Assembly: GCA_022495005.1 (NCBI GenBank) | Contig: JAGYXB010000966.1 | Location: forward strand, 434,001 to 498,000 | Origin: Rhyacophila brunnea | Lineage: Eukaryota; Arthropoda; Insecta; Trichoptera; Rhyacophilidae | Reading direction: 5' to 3' | Length of the DNA stretch: 64,000 nt | In this document: piece by piece, positions 11,181 to 22,334 of the stretch | Layout of the letters: each line of letters begins with the position of its first letter | Numbering within the stretch: position 1 is the stretch's first letter | Program-made: the position numbers and the translations under genes | Notes under the pieces: model-generated | What the model was told of the DNA's origin: nothing | Databases searched by the model: none | What the model saw: only the letters and a program-made list of their open reading frames with translations

Positions 11181-13399
11181 GTTTGTATCCACGAGCTTTG
11201 GATTGTTTTCATTGGATGCTTTGGTTTACTGACTCACATACTATGTACGTGATTTGTAATTGAAATATTGACGGATATAGTATCTAGTGTATAAAGAAAG
11301 CTCTGTTTTTTTATAAATTGGATTCTGATAAATAATAATAATATTATTATAAATTCAATTTTACAGATGCATAATATAAATATACAATTTTATATTCTTT
11401 AAAATTAGTTTTAAGTCGATAGCAATTCGGCTGCAACATGTCAGATAAATTTAATAATGGTATTACAATAAAAAATCAACTATAAAACAAATTTTGTGAA
11501 TAATTATAATATTATACGTACTTTTATAAATATGATCCATTCATAAAGTACTATTTTGCTATAAAATAACATTCTAACGAAAAGCAATGAATTCCTAATG
11601 GAATGGTATTATGTATAATAAATTAAATAGCTATCAATTAATTACGTCATCGGATAAATATATTTATTATTATATTATAGAGATTTGGAAACTTCTACTT
11701 TCACGAGATAATAATAAATATGTGGCAATCAACGAGTTCTGTGAGAACAAGCTATGTCTGCACAAATCTGTGATATATGAGTTTTGTCAAATTTGTATTA
11801 TTTAATTATTTTTATATACATTTTTCACAAGCCGTCAGCATATCGGTTAATTGTTACTTAGTGAGAAACCCTGACGGCGAAAAATGATATTGTCTATCAC
11901 ATGCATTTCACACGAATCTAATCACCAATTTCAAATAAGAACTTTTACATCAATATATTATTAATATTATGTTAAAATACATTTCTAACCAGTTATGGGA
12001 TACTCAGTGGAAGCATTATTTAATCGTGAGGATTTCAATAAATATGTCATCACGATTGATTGAAGATCTCACTCCGCATTTTATCTTGGTAAAAAACAGT
12101 CACTCTGTATCATCGTGCCTCGGACTACAATATCTACCTCGCTGTTATCTTTTATCATTGTACTTATGTAAACTACACTTGTCAATAAGTCAAATCGCTC
12201 TCAATAGTCATACTTCAGTTCTTCACTCGTCTCCTCATCGTCCCATCATCCGCTCACTTAAATAATCAAATTTCTCAATCTCCATTTTAATGAAAATACA
12301 AGATTCAGTGTTCAATCTTCCATTGAAAATGAACTACGCGGACAAACCCGTTCCCGATATTTTGTTAATTTACAAGTTTCATACTATTATAGGTATCGAG
12401 ACGTGAAATTTATAAACATTCAAAGACTCCACTGGATGGGACACACATCAAAGGATGAACAATATCAGGGATGAAGTACGGTCTCAATACTAAAACTCAA
12501 ATCGATATAAATAAAAGGATTTCAAGTTGTGCATATTTATATTTTCTAGAAAAAATGAATTTTATTTCAATTTTTAAAAAATCAATCAAACGATGAATAA
12601 TTAAAAAGTCTTCCTACAGCGCTCGAATGAAATTATTTATATTTAAAAAATATACTAGGTATTACATGACAAACAAAGATGAATTCATTCAACTAACGCC
12701 CATTTATAATAGTTTTAAGTTCATGTTTGAATAAAAAAAAATGTTTTTATGCACATACATGCCTATATTATACATCACCATATTCGATCCTAAAAGGATC
12801 ATATCGGTTCCAATGAGTGGAGTTTGTATTAACAATATTTTTTACGAGAAATGGGTTGTCAGCCAGTTGTTCGAGGCAATAGGTCCATCATGGAAATGTT
12901 ATTTTTGTAATATAAACTAATAATAGTTTCTCGCTCCACAGCTTCTCGCTCCATTTTAAACGAGAGTTTTATACATAATATGAACAAATATTACCATAAA
13001 ACTATGTATATTTAAAAAAATGCATCAAGTGCATCTTTCGTTAAAAAAAAAATGAAAAAATGTGCTGTTTTTCATCGCATTTTTAAAACGTATGTTTTTT
13101 TTTCGAGATATGTGGGGGGGACTTTGGTAATTTGCACGAGGGTGGCTGTGTTCCTTACAGCAGGCCTGTAAACATGCTGTCATGGAAATTGAAAAATATA
13201 TTCTCGAGAACTGATTTTTTTGAAAAAAATGTTGTTTGTAATGAAAACCAAATGTTTGGAATTGAACTATTGTTGCGGGCTTTGTAAAAATATTAACAAC
13301 TTTTAATTATAAAACTTTTTTTTTCCTTTTTGAAATATTACAGGAGAAATATCACAGTACCTATAAAAAACTTTATCTCGCCCTAAACGTGCATCTCTA
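11181..13399. other. AT-rich unassigned DNA
   Basis: No gene, RNA or element with clear termini. The frame at 11969-12265 has no known motif. Confidence 0.45.
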
Positions 13400-13700
13400 A
13401 TATCTCATCATCATCAACCGAGATCGATCCACTTCTGGATGCCTTCATCCAGAAGGACCAGAAGTGGATCGACCCGCTAGCTTCTTCTACTCTTCTCGAT
13501 CCAAAATGCTTTGTTGCCACGTATATCCACCAAACACTGTCCAACCTATTGCCACTTCATCGCCTTGGTAACCTCTATCACATAGCATACTTTTGACTCC
13601 CTTGTCCATATATTGGTTTATTTCTTGGTCTTTCTGCGTTATGCCCAACATGCACCTTTCTATACCACGTTGCGTTACTCGTATTTTTTGATTTCTATTA
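13400..13700 (-). mobile_element. RTE-like LINE 3' remnant (decayed)
   Basis: The - strand order matches the C-terminal tail seen at 51001-51432 and 52130-52461: words corresponding to the GRxxLGIT-type motif, then the NTWQ..DR-like region, then the AFIQ..IDP end, with an ATCATCATCATC run at about 13405-13416 at the 3' side. Many substitutions and frameshifts are present. A local inverted repeat (GATCCACTTCTGG at about 13426 versus CCAGAAGTGGATC at about 13459) shows a small rearrangement at the 3' end. Confidence 0.6.
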
Positions 13701-13797
13701 CACTAAGATTCCATTTTTCACATGCATACGTAAGAATTGGTAGCACGCAATAGTTGAATACTTTACATTTAAATAAAAGGTCACTAATGAACCCTCA

Positions 13798-14050
13798 CCC
13801 ACGGTGGCCGCGCGGCTTAAGCATTGTACTATCACGCCGTGGGTCTCAGGTTCGAATCCTGGGTCTGGCAAGTGCACATATTGTTTTTCAATTTGTGTGT
13901 AAGTCAGGGTATGGACCTAATAGGTTGAGCAAGTGGCTGACATCCATTTCTCGTAAAAAACAAAATCAGTTAATACAAACCTCTACTCTGTGGAAGCCCA
14001 TATCATCCTATTAGGATCGGACATGGTCGGAAATAATGAAGATAATATTC
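13798..14050 (+). mobile_element. tRNA-derived SINE, family 2, best copy
   Basis: The head reads ACGGTGGCCGCGCGGCTTAAG (box A) with a good box B, GGTTCGAATCCTGGG, about 50 nt downstream. The body GTTGAGCAAGTGGCTGACAT and tail CCCATATCATCC ... GGATCGGACATGG are shared with the copy starting at 6191. Another head lies on the - strand near 36715-36805. The 5' and 3' halves do not pair as an acceptor stem, so this is a SINE and not a tRNA gene. Confidence 0.65.
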
Positions 14051-15209
14051 AAGCGATTACTATACTTAGATTAATATAATATGTAAAACTAAATGTTATC
14101 AATACAAAAGAACGAAATATGATTGTCTTTATTGGAGTTTTTCGTTTGCACTAGTTTTACTTGAATATGTTATAGTAATAATTGCTATTTTGCATGCTAT
14201 CAGATGGCGCCGTCTGTTTATCGATTATACTAATAGCTTTTATTAAACGGATAATGTTTAGGAAATGAGAATTTTTAAGTAAGACACCGAGACAATTATA
14301 TTTGAATATGTATGTCATATTGCAGTGATATTAAAAAAACAGATATTGATTGGTCAGAAACGTACATAAGCAATTAATTTATCAATATTTACCTATTCTA
14401 TAATCAGTCGAATTCAATCAACTCTTAGCTAAATATCTTCTATGGCTCTACTCATATTTTCAATCTTTATCTTTAGCTCCAGACCAGATTTGAGTCGCCT
14501 TAAGTAACAAATTCTAATTTTGATGGTCCTCTGCATCATCACGGACACCATTAGATTAGACCACCATAATTTCAAATCTCTTCGCAAAACAAACGCTTTC
14601 ACAGATCACCGCCATACCTGCGGTGCACGTGTCCTACCCAGTAAAGTCGTACAATCGATAACTATGTAGTATAGATGCTCCCATTTTTATACTACGAGTA
14701 TATATCGTATTCTCACTTGATTTTTGTACTATCCGTGTAAAAAAACTGGTCGAATGAATATTTTCTAGATTAATTCATTTTTCTGGGCAGCAGATACGAT
14801 TTTAACCGTTTCTGCAGTCATAGTAATTCAAGCTTATCTTAGTCCTTACGAATCCAACATACACAAGATGCTAGCACAACTGGTTGAAGGAAAAAAGGCA
14901 ATAATTTTTAATAAGAAATGTGAAAACAAACCACCAACATGAGTCTTTGCAACACACATAAACCTTACTTTAGTAGTAGTAGGAGGTTTATATTATAATA
15001 TTAGAGTCACATTCTACTTGCTGGTTCAAATCGTAACATTCCTTCGTCCATTTCATTCTCTTGTGAGGCGACCAGATGTCCGTCGTCCAGTTGTCCCGCC
15101 ATACAGTTGTTGTCCAAGCGTTAAGCTGGTATCATCTAGTTGGCGTCGTCTGGTAGGCATTGTGCAGTCGGTGGCGTTATTCGTGACTGGAGATTTCCTA
15201 AATATGTAC
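14051..15209. other. unassigned DNA upstream of the first receptor gene
   Basis: No gene recognised. Around 15060-15180 short GTCGTCCAGTTG / GTTGGCGTCGTCTGG-like words recur, giving a GC-richer patch open in two frames, with no identifiable product. Confidence 0.4.
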
Positions 15210-15217
15210 ATACATAC

Positions 15218-15766
15218 CAGTGGCGAAGGGTGGAGGTAGGCTATTAAGATCATCCATTAATAGTGCTCATTAAACTTTGTTAGCCATACGTATTTGTTTT
15301 CATTGAAATAAGACTACAATTTACAGACGGTGTTCGTTAGTTTTTAAAAAATCAATTAAACCCTTGCAAACCAAGCCAAAATAAATAATAGTCAAAAAAT
15401 CGTCTATCTATGAAATATCTGGATATTTTGGAGATAGAATAATATTTTTTATCTATCATAGTTTGGTTTAGGCAGGGCTTAATAAATTTAAAAAAATTAA
15501 CCATCAATATCTGTAATATGTACCTATACTTAATCCAACGAAAACTAATAAGTATGAATGAAAAGGTGTGCAAAATTTTATCGTATCGCCCAAAGTATAC
15601 CAAAACTATTATGGTTTGGTTTAGGCAGGGCTTAATTGATTTTTAAAAACTAACCAACAACATCAGTAAATTGTAGTCTTAGTTCAATAAAAACAAATAC
15701 GTATGACTAACAAAGTTTAATGTGCACTATTTATGGCAGACAGCTTACCCCTACCCTTCACTACTG
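15218..15766. mobile_element. hAT MITE of the CAGTGGCGAAGGGTGGAGG family
   Basis: A 549-bp copy. The left end CAGTGGCGAAGGGTGGAGG and right end CCCTTCACTACTG are flanked by ATACATAC (15210-15217) and ATACATAG (15767-15774), an 8-bp TSD with one mismatch. The arms are long, imperfect inverted repeats. It sits about 300 bp upstream of the first receptor's start codon. Confidence 0.85.
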
Positions 15767-16000
15767 ATACATAGTTAGTTTAATCGGCAAACAATTTCTC
15801 TCAAATAACCCATAATATTGTTGATTTGATATTAAATTTCATAAGTTTTCTTCCAATTTTCTACTGTACAGCATTAAGTAATTATTTAATCACTTAACGG
15901 TATATTTATTGATAGGCATTTTTTTTAATATATTAAAGAAGTAGCCAAATAGATGGAAAAATAGCTATGGTATTTTTACTGTATTATAAGTGAATTTGAG

Positions 16001-16008
16001 TATAAAAG
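16001..16008 (+). promoter_or_regulatory. TATA box of the first receptor gene
   Basis: TATAAAAG lies 66 bp before the ATG. An initiator-like TCATTCG at 16031-16037 is about 30 bp downstream, the usual TATA-to-start spacing, which would give a 5' leader of about 35 nt. Predicted from sequence only. Confidence 0.6.
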
Positions 16009-16066
16009 CTCTTGCTATGAACTAAAAAAATCATTCGTTTTATAAACAATTAACTATACGCTTATC

Positions 16067-19000
16067 ATGAAACGCGTGTTATATTTATCAATACTTTCAC
16101 GAATATTTTATGCACATTCCATTATAGCTGTAAATATGATTCCATATCAGTTTGACGATCATGATTTTATAAAATGCGTTTTTGAAGTTTATGATTCGGT
16201 TCTTTGTAAAAAGAGAGATTTGATAATCGCTACAGATGGACGCGTTGTCGTGGATCAATTCTTAGGACCAATTACTAGACGATCCACAAATGTAGTAACA
16301 ATATTCTCCCAGAGTTATTTCATTGATCATTTCGCATCATTTTCAAGAAATGAAAGCGGACAAGATTATGGTCTCATTGTCTTATCAGAATGCGATAATA
16401 CGTATATTGATAAATTCCTCGAATTGGTTTATTTTAATCATATATACGTAGTTCTTGCTTTTTATAAAGGAGCGACTAAGGAATGCTTGAAGAGAATAAT
16501 TGAAAATTGCAAAAACTCTGGTCTGTCACATACATCGGCTATCGTTAATAATGAAAATAATATCAGCATTATTGAAAGCTCTTATACTACACTCAGTGAT
16601 TGTAAACGAATAATAAAATTAAAGAATAACATTTGGAATCGAGGAAAAGCAGAATTATTTGGATTTTCTGAAAAACATCATCCTAATATGCGTGGGTGTA
16701 TAGTAAATGTGTCAACTTTAAACATTCCTCCTAATGTAATCGTGAGTAAACAACATACGAATATTGAATATAAAGGATATGAAACGTTGCTAGTTCGTAC
16801 TCTTTCAAAAGATATGAACTTTACTTTGAATGTTCTTGAACAACCGACTCAAACGTGGGGAGGATTAGACATCAATAATACCCCTTATGGAATTCTAGGG
16901 GAGGTTTACTCTGGAATCAGTGATATAGCGTTCGGTGTGATTTGGCCGACGATTGATAGAAAACGATTCTTAGATCTGAGCTTGACATTTGGAATAGATT
17001 GTCTGGGGTGTATAGTTCCCAAACATGCTGCAAAACGATCAACTTTCACTACGTTAACTGGTTATCTAATGAAAGGATTTACACCAGAATGTTGGTGTTG
17101 GATATTAATAACAGTGATATTATCAATAATTTTCTTAATTTTTCACACATCATTCTTTAAAAAGAAAAACAATCAAAACATATGCACATCAAGCGTTGTT
17201 GGAGTACTGATAACAACTTCATTATTTGTTCAGAAACCTATTCCGAAAATGTACATAACTCCAAGGCTGTGTTCATTTAAAATATTATTTTCGTTCTGGC
17301 TTCTGTACTCTCAGATTATTTCTGCTGTATATAATGGATTTTTGTCTGGGCTCTTAGTTGTTCCAGATATCTATCCTGATTTGGATTCTTTATCAGAATT
17401 GTTGGAGTCAGGACTGCCTATATGTACAACGAGTGAATTATTTGCAATAATACATGATTTCAGTGATGATGAACCGATTTATGGAGAAGTAAAAAAGAAA
17501 ATTCAAGTGAAAACGCCTGCTTCTAAATATGTGGCACGTATTATAAATGGACATAACATGGCTTATTGTAGAAACTATGGAACCCTTGTGTACATCAAAA
17601 ATAGCAAAAGAGCTAATCAAGAGAAAGTTCATATTATCAAGGATTGTTTTTTGAATTATCCGATAGTTCTAGCATTGCGGTAAGTAGCAAAATACGTTAT
17701 TTTTTCTCTTTATCCATACTGCCCGCCATAAAACAATGGGTAGCTACATATAGGGATTGCAATACTGAATGAATATATCAATACCGGTATTTCGGTTTTT
17801 CTTTTTTAATACCGGTATTCGTCAAAACATATTATAGGAAAAAAAGTACCTATCAATAAATATAACTATTAAAATCTCTTTGAAACACTATTTTATAGCA
17901 ACATTTATTATGTTGACCTTTATAAAAATGTATAGATCATAATACTTTAGAACTGCTAATTTTCTCAATAAATCCGGGTATAGGAAAATCTCTCCCAAAT
18001 TCAACGTTTTTTGGATATACTATCAACGTTGCATCAATAGTTATAGAATAATTGGAAATGTTTGCGACGAATATTTTCATTTTTGAAATATGTTAATTAT
18101 TCATAATCCATTAAATTCATTTGCGAAAAACATAAACGTGTATGCTTTCTTAATACCGAAAATACTGGTATTTTGGATTTTTGAAACCGTTATTTCGGTA
18201 TCGATAAATAACTAAATACCGAGTTTGAATTACCGGTATTGCAATCCCAAGGTACATACGATTGATGAATCTGAAGTTAGGATACAACTGAATAAAAAAG
18301 ATATCATGTTCAAACTAATCATACAATCAAACACCTTGTTCAAAAAAGCAAGGATATGGTTATTAAAAAAAAAAAAAATTATACAATCATTCAATCAGTG
18401 GCGATACGGTGACTTTCTAGGTGGTGGGGTTTGGCCATTAATTATTAAATATACATACCTACCTACTTTCTCATATCATACATTATGTACCAAGCTACTT
18501 ATTATACTATATTATTTTATTAATGAGGAAATGGGTAATTTTTCAGTACAAATAATATAATTATCTCAGTCGTAATTATTTAAAAAGCGTGCTTAAAAAT
18601 ATTAACTTAATTAATAATAATTATTATTATGATTTACCATTATCAGTTTCGAACAACGACAACCCTGGGGTTATTTGATCCGCTACCCAGTATGCGTATA
18701 CTAACACTAATGCATTAGTGACCCCGGTCATAGAAAAATATCCGCCATAGCTTTCTTAATTTGGAAATAGGGCGTATTTAATTTTAATTAATTATTTCAA
18801 TACCGCGTAATCATCTTTATGTTATTACATAATTTACAATCATTGCTTTATTTATTTGTACAATGATAATAAATATCTCTATAAAATTACGACGGGTTTA
18901 GATGGATAAAATAAATTAAATTGTTTATTTTAATCATTTAATTAAGTAGGTAAGTATATTATGATGACAATGGTAAAAATATCGCACGTGTATTTTTGAC

Positions 19001-20884
19001 ATGATAACGATGTGGGGATGGTCCCAACGAACCATTAAAGTTTTCTAGTTGGAATTAATGATTTTTTTATTTTTGTTTATCGTGGGGAGCTTCAAAATAG
19101 TGCCTAGTATCAGTGCTTCGGACCTTCAAGATCCCAAACCCGTCACTGCTTCTAAGTATTTCAATGTATTCCCGAAACTTGTATGAACATTTTATTGACT
19201 AAGTTTTATTATGACATTACGTGTAGTGCAACGAACTTTGTATACGAGTAATAACAATAAAATTGTATTACTTTTATCGCAGTGTGTGTTCTATGGTTAT
19301 GCAATGTACAATGACATTAAAATGGCTCTATGAATTACCTTATGACTATAAAATTTAGTCAGGAGTATGTAAGGACAATAACTGGTTACTTTAATATAAA
19401 TTTAATAGAGGCCATATCTGTATAAGCAACCAGAGTTAGTAACGGAACTCGTCCCAAAAGAAGTATAACTTCAAAAACAACATGTGATTTTCACCAGATT
19501 TCTAAATATCAAATAGACAAACACAAATTATAAAATTCATGTAAATATTATAATCATATTTGAGTATACGAGAACTATATTATAAAACAAAAATTTATGT
19601 ATCCAATGTCACTAGAGTCTGTTTTCTATAAGCTGGCGTGCCGGTTTCCCCCCCGCTTTAGCATCTATCTCGTTCCCTCCCATTGAAAACTTGCAACGGT
19701 TGAAGGCGATGGCGCAATGCTTTCCGTGTGACGTGTACGCCAGTTTATAGAATACAGACTCTAACTATCTAGATGTCACTAGGTAACTAAAAATTCTACT
19801 TAACGTGTTTCAGTATGTACAAAGAGTGCCTACCTGAAGCATGAAACCTCAAAGTGCAATCACTTAACCAATAAACCATCCTTGTCCCACCGGCGACATG
19901 GAGTCTATTGAGTTTATACAATATTTTTTTTTATTATTCGAATGCATTTCTTAGCCGGGTCGCACAGCTAACTACAGCACGTCGAAATGTCGATGTGAAT
20001 TTGTTACATGCGACATGCAGATTTTTTATTTGCCAAAAATTTCACACCGACGCGACGCTATGTGTGGCAGTACATTAAGTTACATGTGATTTGTGAATGA
20101 CTACAAATTTGACGTGTTGCAGTTCAGACAAGTTTGTGTGTGCGACAGGGCTAATAGTTAAACTTGTATTATTACGTCTTCTATAAAAAATCCATATCCT
20201 CGAATAAGATTTAATTTTTTTACATGCACCATTTGACATAGTATTATAATAAACAATACCATTCACAATTTTTCATAAGATAAAATGAATGTACAGAATA
20301 TATATTTATTTATAAGCAGGGCATTATAATAATATATGCATTGTAAATAATAATTAATAAATATTGTAACAATCAGTTATTCTTCAGTTATGTCCACATG
20401 TCATTTAAAATAATATTCCAAAAATATAAAGCAATAGATGTCACTATTAAATTACCAATTTTGGTGTGTTCAACCTTAAATAATAGAATCCTAATTCTTA
20501 GCCCAAAAAAGTGTCATTGATTTTCTTATATAATTAGTTTAAATAATATGCTTAATTTTTTTTAGCAAAGGATCATTCTTCACCCACAGAACAAACGTAA
20601 TCGTCAGCCGATTAAGAGAATCCGGTATCCTGGAATATTGGAATCCTTACTCATTCGCATTGGAATCAAGGATTCGACCGACGACTTCTGCATTTCATCC
20701 GGAAAAATTTGCAAAATTTGTGTATATTTTCTATTTTTTCGGTATGGGAACACTGTTGAGTACCCTCGTGCTTATTTGTGAGATATTAATTTACAACAGG
20801 CGTAACGTGAGAATACGTGATAAACTGAATCATAATACAGATCGACGCACAATAATTGCCCGCAAACAAATAAACATTGTATAA
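16067..20884 (+). CDS. divergent ionotropic receptor (IR) 1, two exons, 643 aa
   Basis: Predicted ligand-gated cation channel of the insect ionotropic receptor family, acting in the membrane of chemosensory neurons; the ligand is unknown. Exon 1 is 16067-17679 and exon 2 is 20566-20884. The phase-2 intron has GTAAGT and TTTTAG borders and rebuilds an Arg codon. Features in order: a possible signal peptide (1 to about 22); a short divergent amino-terminal region (to about 200); the S1 lobe (about 207-318), including NMRGC, DMNF and DIAFGVIWP...R..FLD; TM1 (about 341-359); a pore region (about 372-390); TM3 (about 404-432, FWLLYSQIISAVYNGFL then LLVVP, in place of the SYTANLAAF motif of glutamate receptors); the S2 lobe (about 433-575), crossing the intron at R538-K539-G-S; TM4 (about 589-613); and a basic tail. 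The length is normal for the family. Exon 1 alone would stop inside the splice donor and lack TM4. Roughly half the residues match the paralogue at 27788 by eye. Orthology to a named IR was not determined. Confidence 0.9.
17751..18250. mobile_element. hAT-like MITE rich in ACCGGT words, in intron 1 of IR 1
   Basis: A 500-bp element. The ends TAGGGATTGCAAT and ATTGCAATCCCAA are inverted, and they are flanked by GCTACATA (17743-17750) and GGTACATA (18251-18258), a 7/8 match. Near both ends it carries repeated AATACCGGTATT-like palindromic words, consistent with subterminal transposase-binding repeats known from hAT elements. No coding capacity. Confidence 0.75.
18645..19055 (-). mobile_element. 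fragment of the CAGGGGCGG hAT family, in intron 1 of IR 1
   Basis: The reverse complement matches much of the element at 42784-43327 (TCCCCACATCGTTATC ... CGTCGTAATTTTATAGAGAT-like block ... AACCCCAGGGTTGTCG-like block). The terminal bases are missing or changed, so this is a decayed copy. Confidence 0.6.
19085..19150. repeat. short dispersed fragment (GGGAGC..CAAA family)
   Basis: The words CGTGGGGAGCTTCAAAAT ... CTTCGGACC ... CCCGTCACTG are shared in degraded form with about 22505-22570 and 33182-33247. It is probably one end of an unidentified CACTG-ended transposon. Confidence 0.35.
19613..19772. mobile_element. short TIR element (MITE) in intron 1 of IR 1
   Basis: Inverted ends of about 27 bp (AGAGTCTGTTTTCTATAAG at the left; its near reverse complement at about 19739-19765) surround a GC-richer core. 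ATGTCACTAG occurs just outside on both sides (19606-19615 and 19773-19782), a likely target-site duplication that overlaps the left end. Confidence 0.65.
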
Positions 20885-20903
20885 AAATTATATAATATAT
20901 ACT

Positions 20904-21528
20904 CAGTGGCGAAGGGTGGAGGTAGGCTGTTAAGAATTTACATAAATAGTGCACACTAGACTTCGACAGTAGTACTGATTATTTGTTTTCGTTGAACTAA
21001 GAATACAACATGCAAATGGTGCTGGTTAGTTTTTAAATTCAATTAAATCCTGCCTAAAACCAACCATACTAGTTTAGGTATGCTATGGGTGATCCGACAA
21101 AAACACTGCACACTTTTTCAGTCATACTTATTTGTTTTCGTTGAATTAAGAATTCATTTTACAGATGATTTTGGTTAGTTTTCTTAAAATCCATTAAGCC
21201 CTGCCTAAACAAACCGTAAACGATAAAAATATGCTTATATCTATAAAATATCTAAAATTATGGTAAGTTAGTAGTTAGTTATAGTTAGTTATAGTAAGTA
21301 AGTTAAGTATGGTATGACAGTATTATTTCAGATACTTTATCGATAAACGAGTATTTTTTAACTAAACTCTGCCTTGGATTAGGCAGGTTTAATTGAATTT
21401 TCAAAACTAACAAACGCTATCTACACATCGCAGTCTTAGTTCAATAAAACAAATACGTTTGACTGAAAAAGTTTAGTGTGCACTATTTATGTCGGATCTC
21501 AACAGCCTGCCTCCACCCTTCGCCACTA
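20904..21528. mobile_element. hAT MITE of the CAGTGGCGAAGGGTGGAGG family, directly after IR 1
   Basis: Starts 20 bp after the IR 1 stop codon. The left end is CAGTGGCGAAGGGTGGAGG and the right end CCACCCTTCGCCACTA. Flanking TSDs are imperfect. Because it abuts the stop codon, the IR 1 3' UTR probably lies in it. An AATAAA at 21443-21448 within the element is the first canonical polyadenylation signal after the stop. An internal short array of GTTAGTTATA/GTAAGT words occurs at about 21265-21300. Confidence 0.75.
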
Positions 21529-21811
21529 ATATACGTGGTATTTTATGAAAATATAATATTCAAATCCCGCAAGCAAGTGTGGCCATGTTTGCGTGATTTT
21601 ATAAACTCTTTCATCAAAAGTAATGACGCGTGGTGTTGTGATTATTTTCGAGAGAACTGTCAACTACATTTAATTTGATAGCATTGTTTGTAACTGTAGG
21701 CAGTGGGGCGTTTCCGTAACGCAATAAGACTCAATTGAGTTGTCACAAAATTTAATAGGGGGCTTCGAACAAACATTAAATTATTAATTAAACATAACAA
21801 AATCATTTTTA

Positions 21812-21866
21812 ATTAACTATTTCTTTTATTCAAACGAATAATTCACAAGATTTAAGAATATATCAT
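21812..21866. mobile_element. solo arm of the foldback MITE seen at 1461-1637
   Basis: The AATTAACTATTTC...AATTCACAAGATTTAAGAA arm is repeated here without its partner arm. Confidence 0.6.
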
Positions 21867-21879
21867 TCTGATTATGGAA

Positions 21880-22332
21880 CATTATATAATTTTAGAAAAA
21901 CACTAACTGAGAGAGTATATCACAACCAATAGAAAAAACTTTTTTTGAAAAAAGTAAGCCAACCGGTCGGGAATCGAACCCGGCATCTCCAACGGGTAAA
22001 CGCCCCAAACTCGTCACATTCAACCATTATGCTACGGAAGACATACTAATGACGATAATATTTAAGCTATTGGCTATTAAATACCTACCACTCAGCGCTC
22101 TTCGAAATCATGTTACTTCGGCAATCGATTTTTGCTTTATTAAATCAAAGTAGGTAGCTTTTAAGCATTTCGCCGAAGTATGTATCATATATAATAATAA
22201 TAATATCGTCGTTTACCTTCCATGATGCCGGAATCACAAGAACGTTACCAGGCTTATTTTTCAAAAAAGTTTTTTCTATTGGTTGTGATATACTCTCTCA
22301 GTTAGTGTTTTTCTAAAATTATATAATGTTCA
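21880..22332. mobile_element. inverted pair of tRNA-derived SINE (family 1) copies forming a foldback
   Basis: About 70 bp at 21880-21951 is the reverse complement of 22258-22331 (CACTAACTGAGAGAGTATAT and its complement). Inside the left arm, on the - strand at 21958-22042, is a tRNA-like head with box A TAGCATAATGGTTGAA and an excellent box B GGGTTCGATTCCC, ending in GGCTTACTTTTTTC as in the copy at 1689. The right half carries a more degenerate head (GATGCCGG...GGCTTA, about 22223-22256). This looks like two SINEs in opposite orientation. The head is not a good tRNA cloverleaf. Confidence 0.6.
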
Positions 22333-22334
22333 TA

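Noticed and set aside
13798..13872. tRNA gene candidate (Leu/Ser-like)
   Set aside because: Good box B, but no acceptor pairing; the head is repeated with a shared body elsewhere.
18411..18424. CAGTGGCGATACGG as a further hAT end
   Set aside because: No partner end or target duplication could be located.
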